Origin: Azospirillum sp. 412522
GTDB taxonomy: Bacteria > Pseudomonadota > Alphaproteobacteria > Azospirillales > Azospirillaceae
NCBI RefSeq assembly: GCF_019805165.1
Contig: NZ_RWIJ01000022.1
Location: 1 to 64,000, forward strand
DNA: 64,000 nt
Direction: 5' to 3'
The notes below the pieces were generated by a model, which saw only the letters and a program-made list of their open reading frames with translations, did not search any database and was not told the origin of the DNA. Positions 9,077 to 17,839 of this stretch are shown piece after piece. How positions within the stretch are numbered: the first letter of the stretch is position 1; each line of letters opens with the position of its first letter. The position numbers and the translations under genes were made by a program.

Positions 9077-10840
9077 ATGAAGCGCCTGGTTACAAGTCTC
9101 GCCCTGGCAGCCTCGCTGACCGCGTTCAGCGCCACCGGCGTCCTCGCCGCCGACGCCGGTGGCCCGTCCAGCGACGATCTGCTGAAGAGCGCCACCAACA
9201 CCGAAGCGGTGCTGACCTATGGCATGGGGCCGCAGGCCCAGCGCTTCAGCCCGCTGACCGACCTGAACGCCGACACCGTGAAGAAGCTGGTCCCGGTCTG
9301 GTCCTTCTCCTTCGGCGGCGAGAAGCAGCGCGGGCAGGAAGCCCAGCCCATCATCTATGACGGCACCATCTACGTCACCGGCTCCTATTCCCGCCTCTAT
9401 GCGGTCGATGCCCGCACCGGCCACAAGAAGTGGGAATACAACCACCGCCTGCCCGACGGCATCATGCCGTGCTGCGACGTGGTCAACCGCGGCGCCGCGA
9501 TCTACAAGGACAAGATCTACTTCGCCACGCTGGACGCCCGACTCGTCGCGCTGAACCGCGAGACCGGCAAGGTGGTGTGGAACAAGAAGCTGCAGGACTA
9601 CAAGGAAGGCTATTCCAACACCGCGGCCCCGCTGATCATCGACGGCAAGATCATCACCGGCAACTCCGGCGGCGAGTTCGGCGTGATCGGCATGGTCGAG
9701 GCCCGCGATGCCGAGACCGGCGAGCTGGTCTGGCAGCGTCCGACCATCGAAGGCAACGTCGGCACGCTGAACGGCAAGGAATCGACCGTCACCGGCAAGA
9801 CCAACGCCAGCTGGCCCGGCGACATGTACAAGACCGGCGGCGGCGCCACCTGGCTGGGCGGCACCTACGACCCCGAGACCAAGACGCTGTTCTTCGGCAC
9901 CGGCAACCCGGCGCCCTGGAACTCGCACCTGCGTCCGGGCGACAACCTCTACACCTCCTCCACGCTCGCCATCAATCCGGACAACGGCGAGATCAAGTGG
10001 CACTACCAGACCACGCCGCATGACGGCTGGGACTTCGACGGCGTGAACGAGTTCGTGTCCTTCGACCTGAAGAAGGACGGCAAGGTGGTCAAGGCCGGCG
10101 GCAAGGCCGACCGCAACGGCTTCTTCTACGTCATCGACCGAACCAACGGGAAGCTGATCAACGCCTCGCCCTTCGTCACCAAGATCACCTGGGCCAAGGG
10201 CATCGACATCGAGACCGGCCGTCCGATCTACATCGACGACAACCGTCCGGGCGCCCCGGCGACCGCCGATGCGCATGATGCCAAGGGTAAGTCCGTCTTC
10301 GCGGCCCCCGCCTTCCTGGGCGCCAAGAACTGGATGCCGATGGCCTACAACCCGCAGACCGAGCTGTTCTACGTCCCGGCCAACGAGTGGGGGATGGACA
10401 TCTGGAACGAGCCGATCACCTACAAGAAGGGTGCGGCCTATCTCGGCGCCGGCTTCACCATCAAGCCGCTGTATGACGACTACATCGGCGCGCTGCGCGC
10501 AGTCGATCCGAAGACCGGCAAGATCGTCTGGGAGTACAAGAACCCGGCCCCGCTGTGGGGCGGCGTGCTGACCACCGCCGGCAATCTGGTCTTCACCGGC
10601 ACCCCGGAAGGCTATTTGAAGGCCTTTGACGCCAAGTCCGGCCAGGAGGTCTGGAAGTTCCAGACCGGCTCCGGCGTGGTCGGCAGCCCGGTCACCTGGA
10701 AGATGGATGGCGAGCAGTATGTCGCCGTCGTCTCCGGCTGGGGCGGGGCGGTGCCGCTGTGGGGCGGCGACGTCGCCAAGCTGGTGAAGGACATCAACCA
10801 GGGCGGCTCGCTCTGGGTCTTCAAGCTGCCGAAAGCCTGA
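9077..10840 (+). CDS. PQQ-dependent alcohol dehydrogenase, lanthanide-type (ExaF/PedH-like)
   Basis: Periplasmic quinoprotein of 587 residues with a 25-residue signal peptide and an eight-bladed propeller of Trp-docking motifs (for example '[11 protein letters not shown]'). The vicinal disulfide that stacks on PQQ is C132-C133. Predicted metal ligands are E200, N277 and the catalytic D319. An extra Asp two residues later (D321, in WDFDGVN) is the mark of lanthanide-dependent enzymes; calcium enzymes have Ala, Ser or Thr there. It oxidises alcohols and passes electrons to cytochrome c-550, whose gene follows. GGGAGG precedes the start. Upstream, 225 bases hold no recognisable gene. Confidence 0.93.
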   Translation: MKRLVTSLALAASLTAFSATGVLAADAGGPSSDDLLKSATNTEAVLTYGMGPQAQRFSPLTDLNADTVKKLVPVWSFSFGGEKQRGQEAQPIIYDGTIYVTGSYSRLYAVDARTGHKKWEYNHRLPDGIMPCCDVVNRGAAIYKDKIYFATLDARLVALNRETGKVVWNKKLQDYKEGYSNTAAPLIIDGKIITGNSGGEFGVIGMVEARDAETGELVWQRPTIEGNVGTLNGKESTVTGKTNASWPGDMYKTGGGATWLGGTYDPETKTLFFGTGNPAPWNSHLRPGDNLYTSSTLAINPDNGEIKWHYQTTPHDGWDFDGVNEFVSFDLKKDGKVVKAGGKADRNGFFYVIDRTNGKLINASPFVTKITWAKGIDIETGRPIYIDDNRPGAPATADAHDAKGKSVFAAPAFLGAKNWMPMAYNPQTELFYVPANEWGMDIWNEPITYKKGAAYLGAGFTIKPLYDDYIGALRAVDPKTGKIVWEYKNPAPLWGGVLTTAGNLVFTGTPEGYLKAFDAKSGQEVWKFQTGSGVVGSPVTWKMDGEQYVAVVSGWGGAVPLWGGDVAKLVKDINQGGSLWVFKLPKA

Positions 10841-10858
10841 CCGCACAGGCGCCGGATC

Positions 10859-10898
10859 GGAAGGGGGCGGGCCGGAGCGATCCGGTCCGCCCCCTTCC
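10859..10898 (+). terminator. Long hairpin after the alcohol dehydrogenase gene
   Basis: A stem of 17 pairs with one G-U pair (arms 10859-10875 and 10882-10898) closes a 6-base loop, 19 bases after the stop codon. There is no T run after it, so it may act as a terminator or as an mRNA-stabilising 3' structure separating the highly expressed dehydrogenase from the cytochrome gene. Confidence 0.6.
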
Positions 10899-10953
10899 CG
10901 TGTCCGTGCGTCATCCAGTCATCATCGTTGCCATCTCAATGATGTCCTACCAT

Positions 10954-10965
10954 AGTCCAATTATT
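10954..10965. promoter_or_regulatory. Second copy of the AGTCCAATTATT motif, upstream of pedF
   Basis: Exact 12-base match to 6042-6053. It lies 93 bases before the cytochrome c-550 start, in the 206-base gap after the dehydrogenase. The palindrome is imperfect here (CCAATTATTCG). Two copies in front of two units of one pathway suggest a common regulator. Confidence 0.4.
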
Positions 10966-11046
10966 CGCAAGTCCCACTGCTGCTAACGTCTGCCTATGCG
11001 AAGCAAAGGCCGCAGGGCGGCTAGAAACAGAGGGAACGTCTTTCTC

Positions 11047-11475
11047 ATGAATGCACGGATTGTTCGGCTTTCAGCCGCGATTGGCCTGATCGGCGCTGTT
11101 GCTCTTCCCGGTCTGGTTTTCGCCCACGGCGACGTCGTCCCGCAGCCGGTCGACACCGCGGGGCTGGAAAAGCTGGGCGACACCTGGCGGGACAGCAACC
11201 CCTTCCGCGGCAACCCGCGCGCCATCGAGATCGGCGCATCGGCCTTCAACCAGAACTGCGCCCGCTGCCACGGGCTGGGTGCGGTGTCCGGCGGCATCGC
11301 CCCCGACCTGCGCTACCTGGAAAAGGGCGACGCCGGCGACGAGTGGTTCAAGGAGCGCGTCACCAACGGCTCGATCCGCAACGGCGTGACCTACATGCCG
11401 AAATTCGGCGACGCCCTGGGGCAGGAGGCGCTGTGGTCGATCCGCTCCTGGCTGGAAACCGTGCACGAGGACTGA
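11047..11475 (+). CDS. pedF: Cytochrome c-550 PedF, electron acceptor of the PQQ alcohol dehydrogenase
   Basis: Periplasmic mono-haem cytochrome c of 142 residues with a signal peptide to about residue 26. The haem motif is CARCH (C71, C74, H75) and the probable axial methionine is M117 in YMPKF. The region 'HGDVVPQPVDT..L..LGD.WR..NPFRGN' after the signal is characteristic of the PedF group. It should accept electrons from the dehydrogenase encoded just upstream. The ATG at 11047 gives a clean signal peptide, with GAGGGA upstream; a longer open frame from 10996 is unlikely. Confidence 0.9.
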   Translation: MNARIVRLSAAIGLIGAVALPGLVFAHGDVVPQPVDTAGLEKLGDTWRDSNPFRGNPRAIEIGASAFNQNCARCHGLGAVSGGIAPDLRYLEKGDAGDEWFKERVTNGSIRNGVTYMPKFGDALGQEALWSIRSWLETVHED

Positions 11476-11531
11476 CCCCTGCCGGATCGTTGGCTCCTTC
11501 CCTCAATTCCTCCAATCCAAGGTGGTCATCC

Positions 11532-11990
11532 ATGATTCGCAGAACCGCATCCCTGGTCGCCGTCGCGGCGGCCCTGCTGGCGGCCCCCGCCGTCGCCGCC
11601 GATCACGCCACCCCGGAACAGGCCAAATCGCTGGTCGCCGAAGCCGTCGCCTACCTCAGGTCCAAGGGGCCGGACGAGGCGACCAAGGCCTTCCAGGATC
11701 CCAAGGGCAGCTTCCGCCGCGGCGAGCTGTATGTCTTCGTCTTCGACACCGACGGCCATTACGTCGCCTCCGGCGCCAACCCGAAGCTGGCCGGCTCCAA
11801 CGCCGCCGACCTGAAGGACGCGGAAGGCAAGCCCATCGTCCAGGCGATGATTTCCGAGACCAAGGACAAGCCGAACGCCGTCATCGACTATGTCTGGCTG
11901 AACCGCCAGACCAACAAGGTCGAGCACAAGCATTCCTACGTCACCCGAGACGGGCAGTACATCGTCGGGGCGGGGACGTACGATCAGTGA
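11532..11990 (+). CDS. Periplasmic single-cache domain protein
   Basis: Secreted protein of 152 residues: a signal peptide to about residue 22, then one small-ligand cache domain ('GELYVFVFDTDGHYVASG.NPKLAG ... YVTRDGQYIVGAGTY'). There is no membrane anchor or signalling domain, so it is a free periplasmic sensor or binding protein. It follows pedF by 56 bases with a good ribosome site (AAGGTGG) and belongs to the same cluster. Similar cache proteins accompany PQQ dehydrogenases; the ligand is unknown. Confidence 0.8.
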   Translation: MIRRTASLVAVAAALLAAPAVAADHATPEQAKSLVAEAVAYLRSKGPDEATKAFQDPKGSFRRGELYVFVFDTDGHYVASGANPKLAGSNAADLKDAEGKPIVQAMISETKDKPNAVIDYVWLNRQTNKVEHKHSYVTRDGQYIVGAGTYDQ

Positions 11991-12044
11991 TGGTCTGAAA
12001 AGCCGGCCTCCGGCCGAACGCCCGATGCCGATCCCCTGAGACGG

Positions 12045-12095
12045 TTCCGCCCGGCCTCCGCACGAAAATCCACTTCGTGCGGAGGCCGGGCGGAA
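12045..12095. terminator. 22-bp perfect inverted repeat between convergent genes
   Basis: Two 22-base arms (12045-12066 and 12074-12095) are exactly complementary and separated by 7 bases. The repeat lies between the cache gene and the convergent TPR gene, so it probably terminates or protects both transcripts. There is no T run on the rightward side. Confidence 0.6.
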
Positions 12096-12124
12096 TGCTG
12101 TTCGGGCTCAAGTCATGGCGGGGC

Positions 12125-13921
12125 TCAGAACAGCCCCTGTGCCTCGCGCGCGTAGTCCAGCAGCTTTTCCACCGACCGTGCACGGTCCGCCGTCCCGGCG
12201 AAGCGGGCGCGCGCCGCCCCGGCCGCCTGCCCCCCTGCCGCGGCATCCTGTCCGAGCGCCACGGCGCGCTCGACAAAGGCGGTCTCATCGGCAACGGTCA
12301 TCTCAGGACCGGCCACGCCGGCGACATCGCCCTGGGCGTAGGTCACGACCGGCACCCCGTCCGCCAGGGCGAAGGCGGCGCTGCCGCCGCCACCCTGGCG
12401 CGGCGGGTTCAGATAGGCTGTCGACACGCCGTACAGCCCGCGAATTCCCTCGACATTGCCCAGCGCCTGCATCCGCGCCGCGTTGCGGGTGGCGGCGATA
12501 CGGGCAGGCAGTTCCGATACCGCGCCGGCAAAGGCGATCCGTCCGTCCGGCACGCGGTCGAGAAGGCGGTCCAGCGTCTCCAGGAACTCCGGCCCGACCT
12601 CCTGGTCCAGGCGGTTGCCGACGACGACATAGAGCGGGCCGTCCGCCGGCAGACCGAAATCGCCGCGGCTTCGCGCGGGGCCGGCGGCCGGAGGGGTCCA
12701 GCCGAAGGAGAAGGGACGGAAGCGGACCCGAGCCTCCTCCGGCCAGCCTGCGGCGGTATCCTCCGGCGCATAGCCCAGCAGAAGCGTCGCAAGCGAAGGC
12801 GGCAGCCCGGAGGAGGTCGGCAGGAACACCACCGGCCGGGTGCGGGCGAACAGGTCGGCCACCGTGTTCGATCCGCCGAAGGCGACGATCACGTCGGGAT
12901 CGAACCGCACCACCCCGTCGACGATGGCGGTCAGCTTCTCCTCGTCGAAACGGGGCTGCGGGAAGGACAGCATGCGGACCTTGGTGCCATGGGCGGCGAT
13001 GGTCTGCTCGCCGTCATACTCCTCGGTGACGTTGTAGCTGTATTCCGGAACGAAGCCGTTCTCGCCCTCCACCGCCATGGCGTTGGGATTGACGATCAGC
13101 ACCTCGCAGCCATGGTCGTCCTGCAGCCGGCGGGCATAATCGAAGGCATCGGCGGTCGGCTGGTGCCCCTCGCCCAGCATCTGGTTGGTGATGAGCGCCA
13201 CCCGCTTCACCGCAGTGCGCGGCGCCAACCGGCGCAGGCGGATGTCCAGGCCGTAGCGGCGCGCCGTCTCCTCCACCAGCAGGCGGTAGAAGCTGCGGAA
13301 CTCGCCCTTCGTGAAGGCGTCGACGTCGCCCTTCCGCGCATCGCCCTGGAACAGCCGCATCGCGATGCCCCAATAGGCGTAATGCATCGACGGGATGGAG
13401 AAGCGCAGCGGGTCGTCGAGCGCGGCGTTCACCAGAGTCCGGTAGTAGGCGACGTCGCCGGTCAGCAGAAACAACAGCGACTGGCGTCGCATCACGTCGC
13501 TCATGGTGTAGCGGGCATCGACCTCCGCGGCGGCGGCGGCACGGATGTCGTCGTCATAGCGGCGGATCAGGTTGGCCAGCGCCCCGACATTGCCCCAGCC
13601 CTCGCCCTCGTTGGTCAGCAGGGTGAGGGCGCGGGCGAAGCTCAGCGCCGCCTCGCGGTGGCGGCCGGAGGCGTGCAGGGCGTGGCCGAGGTTGGCGTGG
13701 AACAGGGGGGAGCCGTCGTCGCCGGCCACGGCCTGGGCGATCCGGTCGACCGCCTCCTGGGCCCGGCCGGATTGCAGGGCGATCACCCCCAGAAGGTGCA
13801 GGGCATCCGGATGGCCGGGCGACGCGTCCAGCACGTCGCGGTACAGCCGTTCGGCCTCCGCGGTGCGGCCGGCGCGGTGATGTTCCGTCGCGACGGCCAA
13901 CGTCTGCTCGATCTGGTCCAT
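12125..13921 (-). CDS. TPR protein with glycosyltransferase-like C-terminal region
   Basis: Cytoplasmic protein of 598 residues. Residues 1 to about 120 hold three or so tetratricopeptide repeats ('AERLYRDVLDASPGHPDALHLLGVIAL'). The rest looks like an alpha/beta glycosyltransferase or SPINDLY-like region, with a Rossmann-type 'PDVIVAFGGSNTVADLF' and a late 'NPPRQGGGGSAAFALADGVPVV' reminiscent of GT-B acceptor loops. The ATG at 13921 was chosen with AAGGAC upstream; the open frame could extend 18 residues further. It is monocistronic and divergent from the L,D-transpeptidase gene. A role in protein or surface glycosylation is inferred, with no close family recognised. Confidence 0.65.
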   Translation of the reverse strand: MDQIEQTLAVATEHHRAGRTAEAERLYRDVLDASPGHPDALHLLGVIALQSGRAQEAVDRIAQAVAGDDGSPLFHANLGHALHASGRHREAALSFARALTLLTNEGEGWGNVGALANLIRRYDDDIRAAAAAEVDARYTMSDVMRRQSLLFLLTGDVAYYRTLVNAALDDPLRFSIPSMHYAYWGIAMRLFQGDARKGDVDAFTKGEFRSFYRLLVEETARRYGLDIRLRRLAPRTAVKRVALITNQMLGEGHQPTADAFDYARRLQDDHGCEVLIVNPNAMAVEGENGFVPEYSYNVTEEYDGEQTIAAHGTKVRMLSFPQPRFDEEKLTAIVDGVVRFDPDVIVAFGGSNTVADLFARTRPVVFLPTSSGLPPSLATLLLGYAPEDTAAGWPEEARVRFRPFSFGWTPPAAGPARSRGDFGLPADGPLYVVVGNRLDQEVGPEFLETLDRLLDRVPDGRIAFAGAVSELPARIAATRNAARMQALGNVEGIRGLYGVSTAYLNPPRQGGGGSAAFALADGVPVVTYAQGDVAGVAGPEMTVADETAFVERAVALGQDAAAGGQAAGAARARFAGTADRARSVEKLLDYAREAQGLF

Positions 13922-14017
13922 GATGCACGTCCTTGCTGTCGGGGCGGCCCCATTCCCCGGAGACCGTCGTTCCATGCTGTTTACCCTGTTTTAGGGAACA
14001 CGCGATCAACTTTCCGC

Positions 14018-15115
14018 ATGCATGGAACCACGACCATCCGGGAAGGCAGCCGCCGTGCCCTCGTCTCCCGACCGACAACAGCCGTTACCGTCATCCTGGC
14101 GCTGTGCCTTTTCTGGGGCTTGCTCGCCATTACGGGCATCGCCGCGGCCGGTACGGCCGAGGCGATCGAAGCGGCAGCCGGTGGTGAGTCGATCGCCATC
14201 AGCCTTGCCGACCGCCGTCTCTACCTGACCGGCTCCGATGGCGCGGTTCGCAGCTTTCCGGTCGCCATCGGCCGTCCGGGCGTGCCGATTCCCGTCGGCG
14301 ACAGCAGGATCCAGCGCAAGCGCCGCGACCCGACATGGCGGCCGACCGCCAACCAGCGGCGCGACAATCCCGCGCTGCCGCGGGCGGTGCCGCCGGGGCC
14401 GAACAACCCGCTGGGCAAGTTCGCGCTCGACCTCGGCTGGCCGGCCATCGCCATTCACGGCACCAACGATCCGGAGTCGATCGGTACGCGGGCCAGCGGC
14501 GGCTGCTTCCGGATGCTGCCCGCGGACATCGAAACCGTCTTCGCGGCGACCGAGGTCGGCACGCGAGTGCGGGTGGTGCGGGAATCGCTCGGCGGAGACG
14601 GTCCGGAGCGGCCGGCTTCACCGCCGGCGAGGCCGGTTCCGGTGGTCGTGCCGGCGATGGCCAAGGCGGCTCCACGAACCGTAGGAACGCAAGCCGCCGC
14701 CCCTGTACCGGTCGTCGCCACCACTTCGCCGGAACCGCCGCCCGAAACACCTCCAATTCCGGTCGCGGATCCGCGTTGCGCCACAGTGACGGCGCCGCTG
14801 CGGCGGATGATCTGCGACGTCCCGGCGCTCGCTCTTCTTGACGGCCGTGCCCGCGGGGCGCAGGAGCGGTTCCTGGGCGGCCTCGCCGATCCGGCAACCC
14901 GCGCCGCCGCGGCCTACGACCTGATCCAGGAAGAGCGGCGCTTTCATGAACGGATCGCCGCGCTGTGTTGGATCCGCAGCGGGACGGAAGGCGAGCCGGC
15001 AGTGGCCGCTGCGGCGCAGTCCTGCCTGACGGCGGCTCTCGACCGACGGTTGAACGACGTGGCGGATCGGATCGCAGCCTTGCGTGGCGGAACCCGGTTG
15101 GCCGGGCGGCCGTAG
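14018..15115 (+). CDS. L,D-transpeptidase (YkuD) with C-terminal LprI-like domain
   Basis: Envelope enzyme of 365 residues that cross-links peptidoglycan or attaches proteins to it. A membrane or signal segment at about 20-45 is followed by a YkuD domain with IHGTN (H147) and SGGCFRM (C163), the catalytic pair. A Pro/Ala-rich linker of about 70 residues leads to a cysteine-containing C-terminal domain (pattern 'CATVTAPLRRMICDVPALALLD') like the LprI/DUF1311 lysozyme-inhibitor family. The ATG at 14018 has no clear ribosome site. A much longer open frame running back through the TPR gene is a high-GC artefact. Confidence 0.8.
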   Translation: MHGTTTIREGSRRALVSRPTTAVTVILALCLFWGLLAITGIAAAGTAEAIEAAAGGESIAISLADRRLYLTGSDGAVRSFPVAIGRPGVPIPVGDSRIQRKRRDPTWRPTANQRRDNPALPRAVPPGPNNPLGKFALDLGWPAIAIHGTNDPESIGTRASGGCFRMLPADIETVFAATEVGTRVRVVRESLGGDGPERPASPPARPVPVVVPAMAKAAPRTVGTQAAAPVPVVATTSPEPPPETPPIPVADPRCATVTAPLRRMICDVPALALLDGRARGAQERFLGGLADPATRAAAAYDLIQEERRFHERIAALCWIRSGTEGEPAVAAAAQSCLTAALDRRLNDVADRIAALRGGTRLAGRP

Positions 15116-15216
15116 CGGGAAAGGACGAATCGCGCAGCCGGCGGTCATTCTGGCTTGCCTGCATCCCCGGGGACTGCTAACCCGCAGAACCCAACCGTTC
15201 GGACAATCCGCCGCCC

Positions 15217-16086
15217 ATGCCGATCGACTATTATTTGAACATCGCGGCCTCCGGCCTGCTGACCGGCCTGGTCTATGGGCTGGCGGCGCTGGGGCTATCG
15301 GTCATCTTCGGCGTGGTGCGCGTCGTCAACTTCGCCCATGGCGAAATGATGGTGGCGGGCATGTACGGCGCCGTGCTGCTGGGCGGCTGGCTCGGGCTGG
15401 ACCCGCTGCTGTCGGCGCCGGTCATGGCGGCGCTGCTGTTCGCCTGCGGCTGGCTTCTGCAACGCGGGCTGGTGAACAAGTTCGTCGAGCGGCCGGAGCA
15501 CATGCAGTTCATCCTGCTGCTGGGCGTGGCCACCATCCTGGTCAACGCCATGCTGATGCTGTTCGGCCCCGACGCCCGCAACGTCCAGGTGCCCTACAGC
15601 TTCGACACGGTGGAGATCGGATCGATGCTGCTGGATGCCGTGCGGCTGCGCGCCGGGGCCGCGGCCATCGTCGTGGCGGCGGCGCTGTTCGCCTTCTTCC
15701 GCTTCAGCCGCACCGGCAAGGCGATCCGCGCCTGCGCCGACAACCCGCTGGGCGCCCGCGTGGTCGGGCTGAACATCGACGGCCTCTATGCGCTGACCTT
15801 CGGCATCGGCGCCGCGGTGGTCGGGGTGGCCGGCGCCCTGATGACGCTGCTGGTAGACGCCCGGCCGCAGCTGGCGCCGGAATATACGCTGCTCAGCTTC
15901 ATCATCGTCATCGTCGGCGGGCTGGGCAGCCTGCCCGGCGCGCTGCTGGGCGGCGTGCTGATCGGCATGTCGGAGGCGCTGGCCGGCTTCCTGCTGACGC
16001 CGTCCCTGAAATCCCTGTTCAGCTACGGGGTGCTGATCGTGGTGCTGCTGCTGCGCCCGCAAGGGCTGCTGGGGAAACGGTCATGA
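15217..16086 (+). CDS. livH: Branched-chain amino acid-type ABC permease LivH
   Basis: Inner-membrane permease of 289 residues with about eight hydrophobic spans, of the LivH family. The signature 'NFAHGEMMVAGMY' is near residue 38, and the cytoplasmic loop 'FRFSRTGKAIRACADNPLGARVVGLN' is diagnostic. It overlaps livM by 4 bases (ATGA). Substrates of such systems include branched-chain amino acids, amides and aromatic acids, so the name records family and not proven substrate. No binding-protein gene lies within the operon. Confidence 0.9.
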   Translation: MPIDYYLNIAASGLLTGLVYGLAALGLSVIFGVVRVVNFAHGEMMVAGMYGAVLLGGWLGLDPLLSAPVMAALLFACGWLLQRGLVNKFVERPEHMQFILLLGVATILVNAMLMLFGPDARNVQVPYSFDTVEIGSMLLDAVRLRAGAAAIVVAAALFAFFRFSRTGKAIRACADNPLGARVVGLNIDGLYALTFGIGAAVVGVAGALMTLLVDARPQLAPEYTLLSFIIVIVGGLGSLPGALLGGVLIGMSEALAGFLLTPSLKSLFSYGVLIVVLLLRPQGLLGKRS

Positions 16087-17102
16087 GCGGGCTTTCGGGA
16101 GTGATGGTTTCCGGGGTTACCGGGCGCGGGCTGGTGCTGCTGGCCCTGGCGGCGCTGGGGCTGGCTGTGGCGCCGTTCGTCGCCGACCGCTATCTGGTGT
16201 CGGTGCTCACCACGGTGCTGTGGTTCGCCTATGTCGGGCAGGCCTGGAACGTGATGATGGGCTTTTCCGGCCTGCTGTCGCTGGGCCATGCGCTGTATGT
16301 CGGTCTCGGCGCCTATGTCAGCGCGGCGCTGTTCGTCCATTTCGGCATCGGGCCCTGGGCCGGCATGGTGCTGGCGATGCTGGTCGCCGTGGCGGCCGGC
16401 TGCGTCATCGGCTTCCTCGGCTTCCGCTTCGGGGTGAAGGGCGTGCATTTCGCCCTGCTGACGATCGCCTTCGCCGAGGTGGCGCGCATCGGCTTCGACC
16501 ACATCACCTGGGTCGGAGGTTCCGGCGGCTTCTTCCTGCCGGTGGAGGCGGGGGCGACCGACCCGCTGAACCTGCGCGGTTCACCGGTGCTGTTCTACTA
16601 TGTGGCGCTGGCGCTGGTGGTGGGTGCGCTGTTCCTGTCGCGCGCCCTGCTGCACAGCCGCCTGGGCTACCAGTGGCTGGCCGTGCGCGAGGAACCGGAC
16701 GCGGCGGAGGCGTCGGGCGTGGACCTGTTCCGCGCCCGCATGACCGCGGTGGCGGTCTCCTCTGCCCTGACGGCGCTGGGCGGGGTGTTCCAGGCCTTCT
16801 ATTTCAACAACCTGTTCCCGGAGCAGGTCTTCTCCATGGGCCGCTCCATCGAGATCATCCTGCCGGCCATCGTCGGCGGCATCGGCACGCTGGTCGGCCC
16901 GATCCTGGGCGCCTTCATCCTGACGCCGCTGGGCGAGGCCCTGACCTTCCTGATCGAGGCCGGCGGGCTGGACCTGCCCGGCCTGAAGCAACTGTTCTAC
17001 GGCGCGGCGCTGGTGGTGATCGTGGTGTTCCGGCCGGAAGGCGTGTGGCCCTGGCTGGCCCGCCGCCTGCGCCTTGTCCGCCAGCCGGGGGAGGGCGCCT
17101 GA
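16083..17102 (+). CDS. livM: Branched-chain amino acid-type ABC permease LivM
   Basis: Second permease subunit, 339 residues, with about nine to ten hydrophobic spans. The conserved 'GFSGLLSLGHALYVGLGAY' motif near residue 60 and the loop around 'LGYQWLAVREEPDAAEASG' identify the LivM family. Its ATG lies inside the livH stop region, giving coupled translation, and livG begins 1 base after its stop. It pairs with LivH to form the membrane channel. Confidence 0.9.
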   Translation: MSGLSGVMVSGVTGRGLVLLALAALGLAVAPFVADRYLVSVLTTVLWFAYVGQAWNVMMGFSGLLSLGHALYVGLGAYVSAALFVHFGIGPWAGMVLAMLVAVAAGCVIGFLGFRFGVKGVHFALLTIAFAEVARIGFDHITWVGGSGGFFLPVEAGATDPLNLRGSPVLFYYVALALVVGALFLSRALLHSRLGYQWLAVREEPDAAEASGVDLFRARMTAVAVSSALTALGGVFQAFYFNNLFPEQVFSMGRSIEIILPAIVGGIGTLVGPILGAFILTPLGEALTFLIEAGGLDLPGLKQLFYGAALVVIVVFRPEGVWPWLARRLRLVRQPGEGA

Positions 17103-17103
17103 G

Positions 17104-17832
17104 ATGACCGCATTGCTTGAGGTCGAGCGCCTGTCCAAGCGGTTCCGCGGGCTGAAGGCGGTGTCGGAGGTCAGCTTCGCCGTGCCGGAGGGGCGCATCC
17201 TCGCCCTGATCGGTCCGAACGGCGCCGGCAAGACCACCACCTTCAACCTGATTGCCGGCGTCTTTCCGCCCGACGAGGGGCGGGTGGCGCTGAAGGGCCG
17301 CAACCTGACGGGGCTGAAGCCCAATCAGGTCTGCGCCGCAGGAATCGGCCGCACCTTCCAGATCGTCAAGCCCTTCGGCCAGCTGACGGTGGAGGATAAT
17401 GTCGTGGTCGGCGCGCTGGCCCGCGAGCGGTCGGTGGAGGCCGCGCGGATGCAGGCCCGTGCCGTGCTGGAGCGGCTGGAACTGGCCGATCAGGCCAACC
17501 GCCCGGCGCGCAGCCTGACGCTGCCCGACCGCAAGCGGCTGGAGGTCGCCCGCGCGCTGGCCACCCGTCCGACCCTGCTGCTGCTGGACGAGGTGCTGGC
17601 AGGGCTTCGCCCGACCGAGGTCGACCGCATGGTCGAGGTCCTGCGCGACCTGAACCGGCGCGAAGGGCTGACCATCCTGATGATCGAGCATGTCATGCGG
17701 GCGGTGATGGCCCTGTCCGACCGCGTCGTGGTGCTGGACCATGGCGAGAAGATCGCCGACGGCGCCCCGGCGGAGGTCGTCGCCGACCCCCGCGTCGTCG
17801 AATCCTATCTGGGCGCCGAAGCGCTGGACTGA
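17104..17832 (+). CDS. livG: Branched-chain amino acid-type ABC ATPase LivG
   Basis: ATP-binding subunit of 242 residues. Walker A is GPNGAGKTT (near residue 37), and Walker B reads LLLLDEVLAGL, the LivG form with V in place of P after DE. The ABC signature position reads 'ARSLTLPDRKRLEVARAL', so LSGGQ is replaced by LTLPD, a known feature of one LivG subgroup. It closes the livHMG operon. A partner LivF ATPase and a binding protein are missing here; an orphan livF lies at 47227-47931. Confidence 0.88.
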   Translation: MTALLEVERLSKRFRGLKAVSEVSFAVPEGRILALIGPNGAGKTTTFNLIAGVFPPDEGRVALKGRNLTGLKPNQVCAAGIGRTFQIVKPFGQLTVEDNVVVGALARERSVEAARMQARAVLERLELADQANRPARSLTLPDRKRLEVARALATRPTLLLLDEVLAGLRPTEVDRMVEVLRDLNRREGLTILMIEHVMRAVMALSDRVVVLDHGEKIADGAPAEVVADPRVVESYLGAEALD

Positions 17833-17839
17833 CGCCTCC

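Noticed and set aside
12077-14017. Long open frame continuous with the L,D-transpeptidase gene
   Set aside because: It runs antisense through the TPR gene, has no ribosome site and its translation is Arg/Gly/His-rich without family likeness. It is a high-GC artefact.
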